Below, piece by piece: positions 33,248-45,397 of a stretch of 64,000 nucleotides of DNA. Position 1 is the stretch's first letter, and every line of letters starts with the position of its first letter. The notes under the pieces are model-generated. The model had not been told where the DNA came from, did no database searches, and saw only the letters and a program-made list of their open reading frames with translations. The position numbers and the translations under genes are program-made. Source of the DNA: Ceratorhiza oryzae-sativae (Eukaryota; Basidiomycota; Agaricomycetes; Cantharellales; Ceratobasidiaceae); contig JARWMV010000247.1 of NCBI GenBank assembly GCA_030998015.1, forward strand, positions 988,046-1,052,045. The letters run 5' to 3'.

Positions 33248-34632
33248 ATGATTTTTGCTATACTCATCGGTGTTGGTTCATCTATTGGCACTCTTGCTTT
33301 GCCAGCCGACAAGGTGACCAAACGTGCAGCAGCTCAAGTCTACAAAAGCTGCATTAAGTCTAATATGGTCGCTCTCACGTTAGTTTTTTGTTTGTCTGTT
33401 GTCATTTGTCTTATGGGTTGAACCAGCTTTGATGACGGACCTTATAATTACATCTACGATATATCAAGTACACTCACGAATGCTGGTGCCAAGGGGTCGG
33501 TTGGCCGGTTGAGGTCCCGCTAGTAGAACTGAGCATTATCACCAGAACTTTCTTTTTTAATGGAAACAACTGTAGTACATCCCGAGCTGCACAGACTAAT
33601 GACTAACCTGGGTTATTGCAGGGGCATGCATATATGATCTCGCTGGGTATGTTAGAGTGTACCGTTCTCATTATTTCGCTTACACCCTTCAAGCGGCGTC
33701 CAACACGCATACGACCAAGGACACCAGGTTTGGTCCCGAGAATTACCAAAAAAGTCATCTGTTGAATTCTTGATAGATTGCATCACATACATGGTCTCAT
33801 AAGAATCTAAGCACCGTAAGTAACTAACTGAACGACATGTGTTGCACTCAACAGTACTACAGCTATCCTATGACCAACTCCACTCTGAAATGTGGCGAGT
33901 TGAGGGTGCGTATCTTGGCTCTTTACAAAACTCGATTAAGCCTTGTTTTAGATGCTCTGGAGAGGATAGTGGGAGTAACACCCGCCTTTACGCGGCCTCC
34001 TTATGGAGAATATGCTGGTGAGTATCCGAGACTACAGGATAAACCACATTGATTTTATGGCATATAGATATCGTAAAGGTATTTATCAACCAGCTCTTTC
34101 GCCTATCATTTTGGTTCATTATTCCTAGGACGTGGCTGGTGATAGGGGGCAAGATCTGTGAGTTGGTATCTCGCATATAGTGCCTTGACTTACAACATCC
34201 AGTGTTATTTGGGATTTTGACAGTCGAGATTCTATGGGTGAGTAACGCCTCAATAGCATGGGCCTCTAGCTAGACTTTGGTACAGGAGCAGCTGCTAGCC
34301 AATCCAAGGCATACTATGACCAAGTCATTGCGCAACGCCCAGATAATATTCTTGCCCTCAATCATGAGTTCTATGGTGAGATAACCGGCTGGTGTCTTGT
34401 GCTTCATCTCAACAATTTATAGACACCACAGCCCATGATGTCCTACCCTATGCAATTCAGAAATTCCAAGCCGCAGGATACCAGCTCGTTACTGTAGCGG
34501 AATGTCTCGGCAAGGACCCCTATCGGTCGATTGGGAGTCCCATTCCTCGGGATGTATGTTGGGTCAATTTTCCGTTTTTGCATTCCATACTGAGAACATC
34601 TCCAAACTAAGTCATTCTGGAACTGCTCGTAA
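33248..34632 (+). CDS. Secreted chitin deacetylase, CE4 family (249 aa, 14 exons)
   Basis: It probably removes acetyl groups from chitin or chitin oligomers outside the cell. The exons are 33248-33378, 33427-33495, 33546-33571, 33622-33646, 33694-33727, 33777-33815, 33863-33905, 33952-34017, 34068-34078, 34129-34157, 34203-34237, 34286-34375, 34423-34553 and 34612-34632, in phase for 250 codons. The signal peptide is MIFAILIGVGSSIGTLAL. The CE4 motifs are TFDDGP (catalytic base and metal Asp), SHTWSH (metal His pair), RPPYGE (catalytic motif 3), WDFDSRD and a final LALNHEFYD motif 5. No C-terminal GPI signal or chitin-binding module is seen; the protein ends SFWNCS. Exon 9 is only 11 nt. The gene is very intron-dense, but each join restores the family motif, so it looks functional. 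Confidence 0.93.
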
Positions 34633-35451
34633 ACAAGCTATCATGCCGAGGGCGTTTGATGTGCCAGAGAAACAATTACATACCGTTGCTGAATAATTCC
34701 GGGTCTCAAAATGGCCCGATAGCTCGTATTTATTAATCCGGCATCTCTGGCCGTACCAGGGGGATATTAAGGACGGAGGCCTGATGAATGCGACCATCCC
34801 CTAATTATTTGGGTATAAGAGGTGAGTACGGCGTAGTAAACTCTTAATCGCACCATTCTTGTCAGAAGGTGGGATAGACGATGCTTGTCCAAGATGTCGA
34901 TCATCGAAATCGCGCTCGTACCTCGGTCTGTGTTGGCAACTTGATTAGTACCTAGCGCCCACAGGGAGGATGTTGGAACGACGTTTCCGCGTTGAAGTTA
35001 TTAATACGACTGCTCAAATTGTCTACCCATACGTGGTACAGCCCACGTCACCGCAGCACGATAGTCAAGAGCGTTCAGCCTGAACCCGAGTTGTGAGCGA
35101 AACGCGGGCCACACGTATCAAACGTCGGTTGGCTTGTACTTTTTTTCAAGGGCCGGTTTCAGAGGATAGGGGGACCCAGTGATCGCAAATGCCTGCCCCT
35201 ACCGCTGTATGATCTCCTGTCTGACTTCATTGACAGCTATGTTAAAACGCGTCAGAATATATAGTCTACCCTGGCCATCAAGAGACGGAAAATACTCGTA
35301 ATGTAACATGGCAGGTCGGAAAATATAAAATCACACACATCACACAAACAGAGTACACTGGAAGAAACCGGACGAAAAACGAGTCAAGAATAGGAGGGGC
35401 GTTTATTTGGAGACACAATTGTTCAATTCCGAGTTGATGGATGGCGAGCGT
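34633..35451. other. Intergenic between convergent genes
   Basis: No gene is seen in about 820 bp. Both neighbours end here: the deacetylase on plus and the synaptobrevin on minus. Confidence 0.45.
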
Positions 35452-36217
35452 TTACTTGTTCTGGACCGCCTTGACGATTGGGACGACGATGATGACGATC
35501 AGAATAGCGATACCAATAGCAATGATAATTCGCATTTTCATGTCCTTCCACCTATGGTAACCCAGTGAGATTGTTGGAGCGTCGTCATCATGAGCAAGCA
35601 CGTACCACATGTTCTTGCGTACTCGGTTGGCACCTCGTCGGAAGCCCTGCGCATTGACAGCAAGGTTGTCTGAATGGGAGTATAGGCGTTAGCCATGTAA
35701 CAATTATCGGTTTATGCGCAGCAAATGGGCGGAGGCTGTGCATGATCAAACGGCGCGCCGAGCGTGGATCGCGCCATCCGGGACAGCCTACCCGCAGTGG
35801 TACAGGCCAACGACGAACCGACCCTAAGATGAGTTATGGCTACACGGGTAAAGGCCGGCATCGTCGCACACGGCTCATTACACGCAGATGGGGAGGGTGA
35901 CACAATATGAATGCCAAAAAACTCACCAGTCTTGTCTTGCAAAACGTCTAGCCTTTCGCCACGCTCAGCCACACGGGTGATGTTCTCGCGCATGATTCCG
36001 ACGGTGTCGTCGATCTGTTGTTGGATTGCAGCGGTCTTGGCATTTCCGGCAGGGCGGCCTGGCTCGCCGGATGGGTTGGCCGAAGAACCACCGCGAGGGA
36101 GATAGGGGTCATATGGCTCAGACCTAGGCGAAGGAAACCGGTCGCAAGGTAAGTGGTGGTTGCTTGGAGATAGGGCAGTTCGACAGCGGCAGGAGAGGTG
36201 AAGGCGGCAACTCACAT
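35452..36217 (-). CDS. Synaptobrevin/VAMP-type v-SNARE (120 aa, 4 exons)
   Basis: This is an R-SNARE for fusion of secretory vesicles with the plasma membrane (Snc1/Snc2 type), anchored by its C-terminus. The exons are 36217-36216, 36123-35927, 35669-35606 and 35551-35452. The first coding exon is only two bases: AT is followed by a GTGAGT donor, and the next exon starts with G, so the ATG is assembled by splicing and the protein begins [13 protein letters not shown], as in other basidiomycete copies. The SNARE motif runs from about residue 35 to 90 ([53 protein letters not shown]), with the central Arg in the R-SNARE zero layer ([11 protein letters not shown]). [20 protein letters not shown] starts the membrane anchor. 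Length fits the family. Confidence 0.93.
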
Positions 36218-37431
36218 GATAAACTATATATATTTTACTATGGGCTATGTTAGCCTATATGTCTGGGATGGGAGCCCGAGAACAACATACCGGTCGTGGT
36301 CGTCAGTGGTGGTGGTGTGAATCAGAACAGCCGGTTGCGTCCTGCTCGGATCACAGCCTGGCATCACGTGATGATATCCCACGCTCCACCTCAACAACGG
36401 CTTCCCCTCTCTTCCCAGCCAGCCTTGGGGCTGAATCATGCTGCCCCTGCACAAAAAACGAATGATATTCAAGATCGAATATATATATATATAACATAAT
36501 TCACGTTGGATCATTTGTTCCTTCACCCCAGGAGCTCTGTGTCGGCAGGGACGGTGGAATACCCGAGATCAAAGCGCAAGATGCAGCGTCTAGCCCTCGT
36601 CGATGAGTTTCATATTAAATATTATTACTGAATAGAATAGCTAAGCTCCTAAATATGGTCTCTGACTGAAATCTGTTCAGTGTACGGCCTTGCAAGCGCG
36701 TCGATTTGATGCCTCGTTTGCGAACAAGAAGATCCAAGCCCATGCAAAGCTACATATGATTTACTTCAGGACACATGTATACGAAACGCCAGCATAAAAG
36801 TCCCAAATCTAATGGACTCACACGGTGGTTTTGTGGCAGATGCATATAGACTATGTGCTTGGTTGACTTTGTTGATTATCTACCGCATATAAGTCAATTT
36901 AGCTAGCATAATGATCTGTTCGCTGTCAAAACGCGTCGGCATCAATAGATTGTAACGCGGAGGAGGAAGCGCTTGCGCGAAAGATTCAGTCTAACGGCAG
37001 GCACAATATCATGATTCATTAACGTTAGGCAAGAACCAAGCCCAGAATACGTCTGACCCCCTGTGGTCTAGTTAGCCTGGGGGTTCATATCATTTTAAGT
37101 TACACTTAAAGTGAATCGCCTAAGGTTGTAGTTCACTCCTTCCAGGACGCGATTATCCACTTCACAACGATTCGTAAACCTGCGACAAGCGTTTTGTCTT
37201 AGGTTAACCCGATCACGTATGTCCTCCAAAAAGTGATTAGCATTGCGTTGAAATTCCGATTAATCATTAAACAGATTACGGCATGCACTTTCTCGTCTTT
37301 GCAGATTGACAGATTTTACAAGCTACATATGGGTCAGAATATGAACTCGCATTTGTTTACGATATTCGAACCGCTTGGAATTGGGATTGATCATATTTGA
37401 GGGCCACACAAACCGTGGAAGCCCAACGTAG
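36218..37431. other. Intergenic, AT-rich
   Basis: No gene is seen. A (TA)n tract of about 14 bases lies at 36480-36493. The 5' leader and promoter of the synaptobrevin gene should be at the left end. The rest is AT-rich, with no recognisable element. Confidence 0.4.
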
Positions 37432-40252
37432 CTAGCCGTAGTGTTTGCCTTCCTCCAGAGTTTCAATCCGGTGCCTATTATCGCTCGATTAATAAAACTC
37501 GACGCAGATAATCGAACACTTACACGTTATGGATATGGTCCAATACAGCTGTTTTAGAAGCCCAGAATCTCAATCCTAGTGACTTGCATATCAGGCAATG
37601 TCGATAAGACACCACATTATATGCATCAGCACTAAGACTAGAGGCCGTTTTGAGTAATGGCTTAGTCGGAATGATTTCGTCGACGTTGTGTACCGAAACA
37701 TAATTTACCGCTGAAGAGCGGACCCGCGCGTGCTTTTGTGCGGTATTGTTTCTGTGAATATCCTCCATGTAGTGCCGTATCTATAAACCAATTAGTATGA
37801 TGAAACATGAATCAGGCAAGAGGCGTACTAGGTCTTTCCAGCACATGGCCCGGTCAGCGGTACAACGACCGCATGCAAATATTGCCCCGGCAGCCTTCAT
37901 TTCGAGATATGTCGAATTTGGCCGACCAAGTAATGAAAGGAGTGCTTGAGATACCTTTGCGGCTGCCGGGTCATATGATATAGTACTCTTGTCGAAGATC
38001 CCGCTGAAGTCGTCTGGATAGAAAACGTGTTGGGTGCCACGCATAAACACAGTATCCGCTCGTAGGAGACGCCGGAGGTTCCCGGTGAGGCTCGTTAGTC
38101 GTATTTTCGAATCCCCGCACATAATGAGTATATATCTCGGTATTGGGATGTTCAAAGGGGTTGTCTCGCCGTATCTCTTAGTTTTCCTCCGCAGTCAGCA
38201 GGCTCGTCCGGTAATAGCTCAACTAGGGTTTGTTCCAGCTCATTGATCCAATCTAAAACCAGTTTGTCGAAGGTCGGGCGTGATTTCTCAAGTGCAAGAG
38301 CAAGCTCCTCATGGGATTGTTCGGTTTCGATGATAGTCTTGTACTCTGGCCATCGGGCAATGTAAGCGCCTGATGGGATTGCCATTCTAAGCACTCGAGT
38401 GGAGTCTAGCGACTATCGCCACGGGCCATCAGCCAAAAGGTAAAATCCAAATGGTTAAGAATTAATCACACACTTTGAAACAGTCCTTCGGCGCAAGGTC
38501 AGACTGACATTGTGTATTGCTGTCGCTTCGAGCTGAGGGCTCCTCCATGCTCAAGTCTTTGGCGCCGCTATCCAGTGCTTGAGCGAAAGGAGCCAAATTG
38601 TCTTTAATCGAATTTATCCAGGCCAGGAATCTCTCCCTGCGTTCATATTGACGCGCATTTCGTTCCCGTTCCAGGCGGCGAGACTTGTTCGTTTCGAGGT
38701 AGATCACAAGAGTAGGAAGAATGTTCGTTTCCCATTCTATTAGCATGTGGTTAGTACTTCTTTTCGTGTTTAGTCATAAAGCAGAATTTACCACGTTCAG
38801 TAAAAGGCCTCGCGACACATGCTGAGGATTTCCATTGTTTCCTCCAGTTTCTATCCCAATAGTTGATATCCTGTTCATCCCATCCGAGCTTAACGAGCCG
38901 TAACCGGACACTGGAATATTTGAGCGCCGGTAAAGAACAAAAATCATGCGGCTCACTCGGCTTCACGCTGTTTCTTCATAGTAGACAATTCCGCATCGTG
39001 TTCGTCTTCAACGCCCTTGAGAAATTGGATTAGCGGCTGGGCAGCCTACAGAGTTTTGGATTAAGTCTCGATGCCCCAGTTGTGAATATGCGACTAACCT
39101 CAACCCTCTTTCCTATCAAACCGCGCCGTTCATCTAACCACTTAACCCTTTCACCGTACTTGTCGTTAGATGCCAACTCGTTAAGTTTGATTTTAACAGC
39201 CCTTGCGTCATCATATAAACACCAGGAAGTCCAGTATGAATGCCTCCCGGGCACGAGTGCTATAGCAGGTTGTGAGTGGCCATGGGCGACGGCAGGAGAA
39301 TCAAAATTCTAGACATACTACGAGAACTAAACACTAAGGTAGGATCTGTAACTCGGGAGGTTTCGACAGCACTGTCGGGTGCATGTTAAACGGCCAATAA
39401 AAAGGTCCTAGCATAGAGGGCTCACTGTTTTTCACGACACTTGACGCAAAGTCGAACTTGAAGTATAGGATCCATTGGGCGGAGCGCCGTTTCACCGCAC
39501 ATCTAACGCGTAGGATCAGAGTCAGTGATAGTACCCACAAGGCGTGTACAAGCATACCGAGCAATACTTCGTGAATACTAGCGCCGCATACTGAGGCTCA
39601 CATAGTTCCTCTGGGCAAGGTGGAAGCCCGTCGATATTACGTTCAGCAGATCGCCATACATGTATGAAGGAGCGGCTCATGATAATTTGGCGAAAGAATT
39701 TGTTTGCCCGCGCGAAATAGACCAGGTCGATGGGATGTAAGTAAAGCGCAATCTAAATGCGAATCTATTGCTGCGCTAGAACGTAGCATAACACAAGCAA
39801 GCTCACCTCAGTGAATATATCAATTGGCATGTTCATCAAGCCTTGCAGTTTGCCTCTCCTTCGTATGCGCTTCGGTGCGACGACCAGCTCCGGATCTGGG
39901 CTATCATGGCGAGCACGCTTCCGAGGCTTGGACTTCCTCGCTTGTTCCTTTGATACAAAAGACCTCCCCTTGGCCGCTAGAAGTGGCTTCCGTCGGGTCG
40001 AACCTTTGAACGACTGAGACAGACGTACCGGTTGCACTATGTGTCAATTTCGCTTGTGCTTTACACAAGATATTCAGCATGTTTAAATAGAATAACGGAT
40101 GGGAACCATGCGTACGAGGGCTTTCTTCTGCTATTTGCCTTGTCGACAACTGAGTGATTCGTTGGTGGCTGCCAATTAAATAATTATCACAAACTGCTCA
40201 TAAGTACAAGAGAAATGGGAATTACACACCTAGAACGCGTCCGAGGAGGCAT
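37432..40252 (-). CDS. F-box protein with a cysteine pair cluster, about 14 exons
   Basis: This is a likely substrate adaptor of an SCF ubiquitin ligase. The first exons are 40252-40230, 40168-40107, 40036-39807, 39752-39558, 39502-39426, 39371-39319 and 39259-39099, all in phase. Further coding blocks follow at about 39045-38960, 38915-38770, 38740-38470, 38395-38170, 38150-37815, 37775-37524 and 37474-37432. The N-terminus is basic (KPRKRARHDSPD). The F-box starts LMNMPIDIFTEIALYLHPID and continues LVYFARANKFFRQIIMSRSF. Next come WRSAERNIDGLPPCPEELCE and a cysteine cluster CSMCGETALRP..LCVKCREKH that could bind zinc. The later part is helical and charged (VKLGWDEQDINYWDRNW, LERERNARQYERRERF) and contains a C-x2-C pair near the end (CGRCTADRAMCWKD). 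The order and wording match a large basidiomycete F-box family. The 3' half junctions are approximate. Confidence 0.78.
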
Positions 40253-41158
40253 ATGGAGAGATACAAGCACGGTTTTCGGAGACGGTGGTTGTTGTCACCG
40301 CACCCGGCGACGTTGCCCGACTGCTCAAGGAAATATATAGGATTAGTTATTTGAAATAAGCAGGCAGCACGTGTAAATAGAACCCGCCAGATGTGACTCA
40401 CAAGAGCGCTTTTAATCCCGCGTACCAATCAATGGGCACCCAAGAACCCGATGGTACGTCATCATGAGTCATACATAAAGACCCGGCCTGACTCGACTGG
40501 ATACTTCAAGCCTACCACTCAAACTTTCCTATATTCGTGCTCCGATAAGGATGGTAAGGTTATGCGGTAGGTTATACAAGGGCGCATGTGTTGGTGAGAT
40601 GGATCGTCGAATATAGCGAATAAGATAGGTGTCTCTCAGGGCTTATAATAACTTCGCCAGCATGCTTCTTGCCAACTGTTTCGATGAGCTCCACGTCGTT
40701 GAAATACCTGTAGATGTATCCATCAGTCTTAGTTTCGACTGTCCCGCTCCTTCCAACGTGCCTCTTCAGACACACTCAAGGCGAGTTGCATAAATAAGCA
40801 CAGTAACGACTCCGGACGGTTATAACTCGAAGAACTCGACCCGCGAGGTAATCTTCAAGCATTTCGACAAACCCCGCTGCATCAGCTGGCAATGTAAGCG
40901 CGTATATACCTCACGTTTTGGAGAGTAGGCCACCAAATTCCCCGTCAATATAGGCCATATCCCGCTGTCCATATCCACATCTGTTGATTAGATTTCATGA
41001 AGACGCTTCCACTAAGTTACACAAGTAAGCGTTAATATATAATTTAAAAGAAATATTAAATAGTGAGCGACTATGTAGGAGAACTCAACGTGACAAAAAC
41101 AACAAAACACAACACAACAAAAACACTAAAATCTGGCTCGCTCGCATACATCGTGACC
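40253..41158. other. Intergenic, no confident gene
   Basis: A 67-codon minus-strand frame (40572-40775) contains VETKTDGYIYRYFNDVELIE and might be an exon of something, but it has no partner exons and no family I know. The rest shows nothing. Confidence 0.35.
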
Positions 41159-43597
41159 CTAGAATCCGTTCGACTGAAATAATATAGCTGCTTCTTTTTC
41201 ACCCAGAATCTCGACTATATCTCTCTCAAAGTCATGTGAATGCAGTACGAATAGCATCACACGGTTACCACCAGTCAAAAATGCCTTCCTGTTCACTTGA
41301 TTTAGTGCTCCGTCTAGAGATAAGTTGGTATATAAAATCACCTAATCACTCCAATTTCTGCTCGAAAAACCGGCGCAAGAGATTCAGGGGCGTGTCGTAA
41401 GGCGAGTGTCAACGTTTTGCCAGCCATCCTCCAGCTTAACTGTAACGTTGAATCAAAGCACTGTTAGTCAAGTCCCACAGTGCGGGGTAAAACACTACCG
41501 TAGCTGCTTTATCCAGGCGCATAAGATCCCAAGAAGAGGACACAAGCCTGGTCGCGTATCGAAGGATAGCTCTAGCAGCTGCTAACGCTTTGCTTGCAGA
41601 CTCGCAACTCGGATCGCTCCAACTGGCAATTGGCATATGGAATACGATGGTCGCCCTGAAGCGCGGGTTAGATTGGACACCCTAATGGCTCGATTGCAAC
41701 TTACAGGTGTGGCCCCGTATGAGTCATATATAAGTTTGATATTGCTTCCGCAGATGGTTGCTCCTTAAAACTAAATCTGCCTTTGAGAGTAGTTGACCTG
41801 AACAATAGTTGAGAGCTCGATTCACTTGATCAATAATACTCCTCACTTCATGGACGAAATAACGGTCTCCATAATTCCTAGTTCTTCCGAATCACGAACT
41901 TCCTGCTCCGTGTCATACTCTGCAAGATAGCGTAGTCGTACAACATGAACCTGACCAATATCAAGTGAGAGATAAAAGCTTTCCGCAAATTAAAAAACTT
42001 ACACGGGATAGCATAATCGCACCTACAATTATCATGAGCCTGGCGTCATCGATTGGGTGAATTAAGAAGCAAACTTTTTATATATAACCCAAAATCATCA
42101 AGGTTGTCCCCATGGGTAGTAAACAAGTCGGCTGACAACGCCGTTTGCCGTTCCTGTCTGTCGTCTGCCTGACAGGAGATATGTAAAAAGAACGTGCGTC
42201 ACCACAGCCAATACTTACACCAGTCTCAAATGCCTCTAATGTTCCAGGCAGGGTCTGAGTAATGTCTTCATCGCTTATATCCAAAGCTAAGCGGCTAATA
42301 TAAATCTTCTTCTCGGCAGTGAGTTAGCTGGATACTCACCTAGAGGCGTAATGATCAAATGCAATCGATGTACAGCATAGATCAGCCAAAAAATGTTACG
42401 CCTAAGCTCAGCTTCAAGATAAGACTGAGGAGGATCAATTAGAAAGTTGCTGCGTATATGATATGGTAGAGATTGGTGCATCGTATCGTTAAGTTTAGAC
42501 CAAGTGCGATGGACAGACGCATTGCTTGACTAGACATCCCCCAAACATCGAACCAACGTCCGCATCTAGCCAGGGGAGAAACCGCATTGAGCGTTCTGCT
42601 GTCGGTTATTCGGCTATATACATACGAGAACGCCCACCACGAGTTGATTAAAAAGGCTGTACCGCAAAAGCAGACTGTCAGTGTGTGGGCTTCACATATC
42701 CACTGCTGCACAAACATACCTTGGATAACTTCTAACAAGCGCTCTCCCTTATTTGCAGAATCCCAGCACAAATATTTTGATGAAAGGTAATTTTCCTCAT
42801 CGAATCCGAGCACCCGGTTACCCAACCTATGCGTCTTTGTCTCAAAGATGTCATCAGTGGGCCGCTTCAGCAAAGTAGGAAGAGGCGCAACAGTGACGTA
42901 TGGCGAATGAAGTGCTGCACAAGCGCATATGGAATGAATGAGTCCCACATACGGAAAGCGAGGAGAAGAGGGTGGCTCGAATAATGAAACGAGAAAGGTT
43001 GGGCGGTGGAGAACTCGGCGAGAGTTTGGGCAACAGTTGAAAAACAAATCGACAAGGTGAAGCACGAGTTGTTTGGGGGGCAAGCTAGTGGGCCATTCAT
43101 CTACAAAGAGTGGGAGTTGATAGGGTCTAGAGACACCAGGGATCGCTTGGGTATCTTTCCCAAAGAGAGGATCGCCAGAACAGTGTGGGTACGAACTGGA
43201 TGGGCTACAAGCGGCGAGGGTCAAGATATTCCCTGATCCAAAGGGTAAGGCTATGATACCTTTAGCATATCTAGGACTTACGACTTTGTGATTTCAACCT
43301 TAACATCCCTTCTAGTTCCTCTACAGCAAAAATTCAGCAACTTATCACTATAAAATAGGAAATATACTGGCCAACGCGAGCTTCAAGCCTATGAAGACTC
43401 TCGGGGGACACGTCAACTTCCATATCGCACGGCTGGCTGGTATTGTCGTATGTACAGTTTGGCTCAGCATGACTAAGGTGTGGATTGACTCGGATGATTT
43501 TGTTGTGAGTTCTGCGACAATTCGAGCACGGACGTCCAGCATCGCTGGAAGGGGTGCTTCTGTTAAGCATATCATATTCAACAACGAAAAAATACAC
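41159..43597 (-). CDS. Fungal-specific transcription factor (Zn2Cys6 type), finger incomplete
   Basis: This protein has the fungal-specific transcription-factor middle homology region. Coding blocks run 43560-43375, 43224-42440, 42480-42287, 42284-42078 and, after smaller exons, 41636-41436 and 41341-41159. Visible parts are HRPTFLVSLFEPPSSPRFPY, GERLLEVIQG, RWFDVWGMSSQAMRLSIALG, YLEAELRRNIFWLIYAVHRL and the C-terminal EILGEKEAAILF. Only half of the binuclear cluster is visible: after an acceptor at about 43547 the frame reads CDAGRPCSNCRRT, then PNCTYD. The upstream piece that should carry the first cysteines has a TAG in frame and no C-x2-C. So either an exon was missed, or the DNA-binding half is lost and the gene is a pseudogene or a non-binding regulator. 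A truncated tandem copy lies upstream (44344-49352). Exon borders are approximate. Confidence 0.62.
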
Positions 43598-43679
43598 CGA
43601 CCATTTCTAACGAGCCCCGCCATTCTTTAGGTCAGACCGAACACAGCGTGGGAGCCCATTACAATATATCTCACCATCC

Positions 43680-44343
43680 TATATTGAGCTTATGAGATGA
43701 CAATCGACAGATCTGGCACTGCCATACTCACTTGCGCTTTCGACATTGTTGGCAAGCCTAACAACGTCATCATTCGTCATAACGTGCTGCCCTCGATTAA
43801 AGAAATCACTCACCCCTGCTTTTCCAAGCGATCTTGGAGTTTCATCGCTGATACTCGCCATTCGCTATGAGATTCGGTTTTTCAATGTCCCAAAATCGCA
43901 AGTTAAGATGGTCTATACCCGGAAAGAATGCTTACTCCAGTGTGTGGTGAAGTCTTCCAGTTATTGATTGAGGACAGTCAAAAAGTTGATGACGCAAGCC
44001 AAGCCAACAGCCGAATCAAGTTATTAAACCACAAGGAATGTATCCAAAGAACCTTATAATTTAAGATTTTATTGTGGTCGTCGTAGTCAAGATCAATATT
44101 GGGTTGTGGCATCCGGCGACCGCAGCTATGGGGCTGTGCATCGTCTCGAAATACATTTCACAACCGCCCAGCTGCCGAGCATTTCTGGAAACCTTTCAGG
44201 TCACACGAAATTGAATCGCAACTACAAACGTCTAATTTTATTGCATTCTAACTCGTAATCAAGTCGAACCATGGTAGCCAATAAAATTACAATATTGTTG
44301 CAAGCGTATATCCAGATAAGCCAAATATTAATTGCAGATACCT
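43680..44343. other. Spacer between tandem transcription-factor copies
   Basis: A 60-codon minus-strand frame starts with ATG at 43861 (MASISDETPRSLGKAGVSDF) and runs into a GTGAGT donor near 43733. It could be a 5' exon of the 41159-43597 gene, but it carries no cysteine motif. The remainder is AT-rich, without features. Confidence 0.3.
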
Positions 44344-45183
44344 CTACAAACCTTCAACCTGAGAGAGCAGAGCAGCCTCCTTCTCGCCAAGCTGTTCAAC
44401 GATTTCCGTGTTAAGGAAATGACGTTGCCGAAGAAAAATTAGGACACGGTTGCTCCCAGCCATGAAGAAACCCTTATCTCCCAATCTATTAGCGGCGAAA
44501 TTCGTGAGGAGGATCTTTCGTACCTCAATATTCCGATATCGGTTCGAAGTACAGGAGCAAGACCATGCGGTGTATGTTTCAATGCAAACACCAGAACCTT
44601 TCCCGCTAAACACCAATACAACTGCCGCAGTATATTTAATCTCTTTTGCTTCCGATCTATCTCAACTCACAGTGGCTAGTTTATCAACATGATCAAAATT
44701 CCAAGAAGTTGATTTCAGACTCATAGTGCACCGTAGGATGGATCTAGCAGCGGTCAGGGACTTGTTGGCAGACTCGCAGCCCGGATCACTCCAATTGGCC
44801 ATTGCGATGTGAGATGCGATCACTGCTCTTGGGAACTGGTCATAAATCGAGTAGGAGGGAATTGGGATCAAAAAGGTACAAATGAGGAGATATATGCGCC
44901 ATGTATAGATTTGATAAAGTAACGGATGATGGCTGTTCCATTGGGCTAAAGCGGCTTTTTAGAGCAGATGATCTTTTTGTTGATAAATATTCCATGCTCT
45001 ATTCGCTCGCGTTATGGGCTTACTTCATTGAGGATATCACTGCTTCTGATACCTTCATTTCCTCGGATCTACGAGCGTTGTCATCACTGCCCAATTCCCG
45101 AGACTGATGGCTTTGGAGAACATGAATCTAAAATAGGTGAATATACGTATAATCTGCAATATGGATGATACAAACCCGAGGTA

Positions 45184-45397
45184 CACTGGCTCACAAAAGA
45201 AACGCAGCACGTGACGGAAAAATCTTCGAGCTCCAATCCTGTGCAACATACTGTATTTAGAGAGTACATGCATTAATAGATAATATGCGTAGAGGAGTAG
45301 AGTGTAAGCGTGTAAAATATCTAACGGTTCCACGCAGTTCTCGCAGTGAGAGGGGACTTGTAAGTCATGGCTAGCTGCATTACTTTTGTAATGTAAC
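45184..45397 (+). repeat. Left terminal inverted repeat of the Tc1 element
   Basis: This 214-bp repeat runs from CACTGGCTCAC to the palindromic CATTACTTTTGTAATG and GTAAC. It is nearly identical to the reverse complement of 48030-48243, with only a few substitutions. Confidence 0.9.

Noticed and set aside
36245..36526. Possible upstream coding exon of synaptobrevin using the ATG near 36367
   Set aside because: It joins in frame, but it would add an N-terminus rich in Thr, His and Asp that the family does not have. The split AT|G start gives the family sequence exactly.
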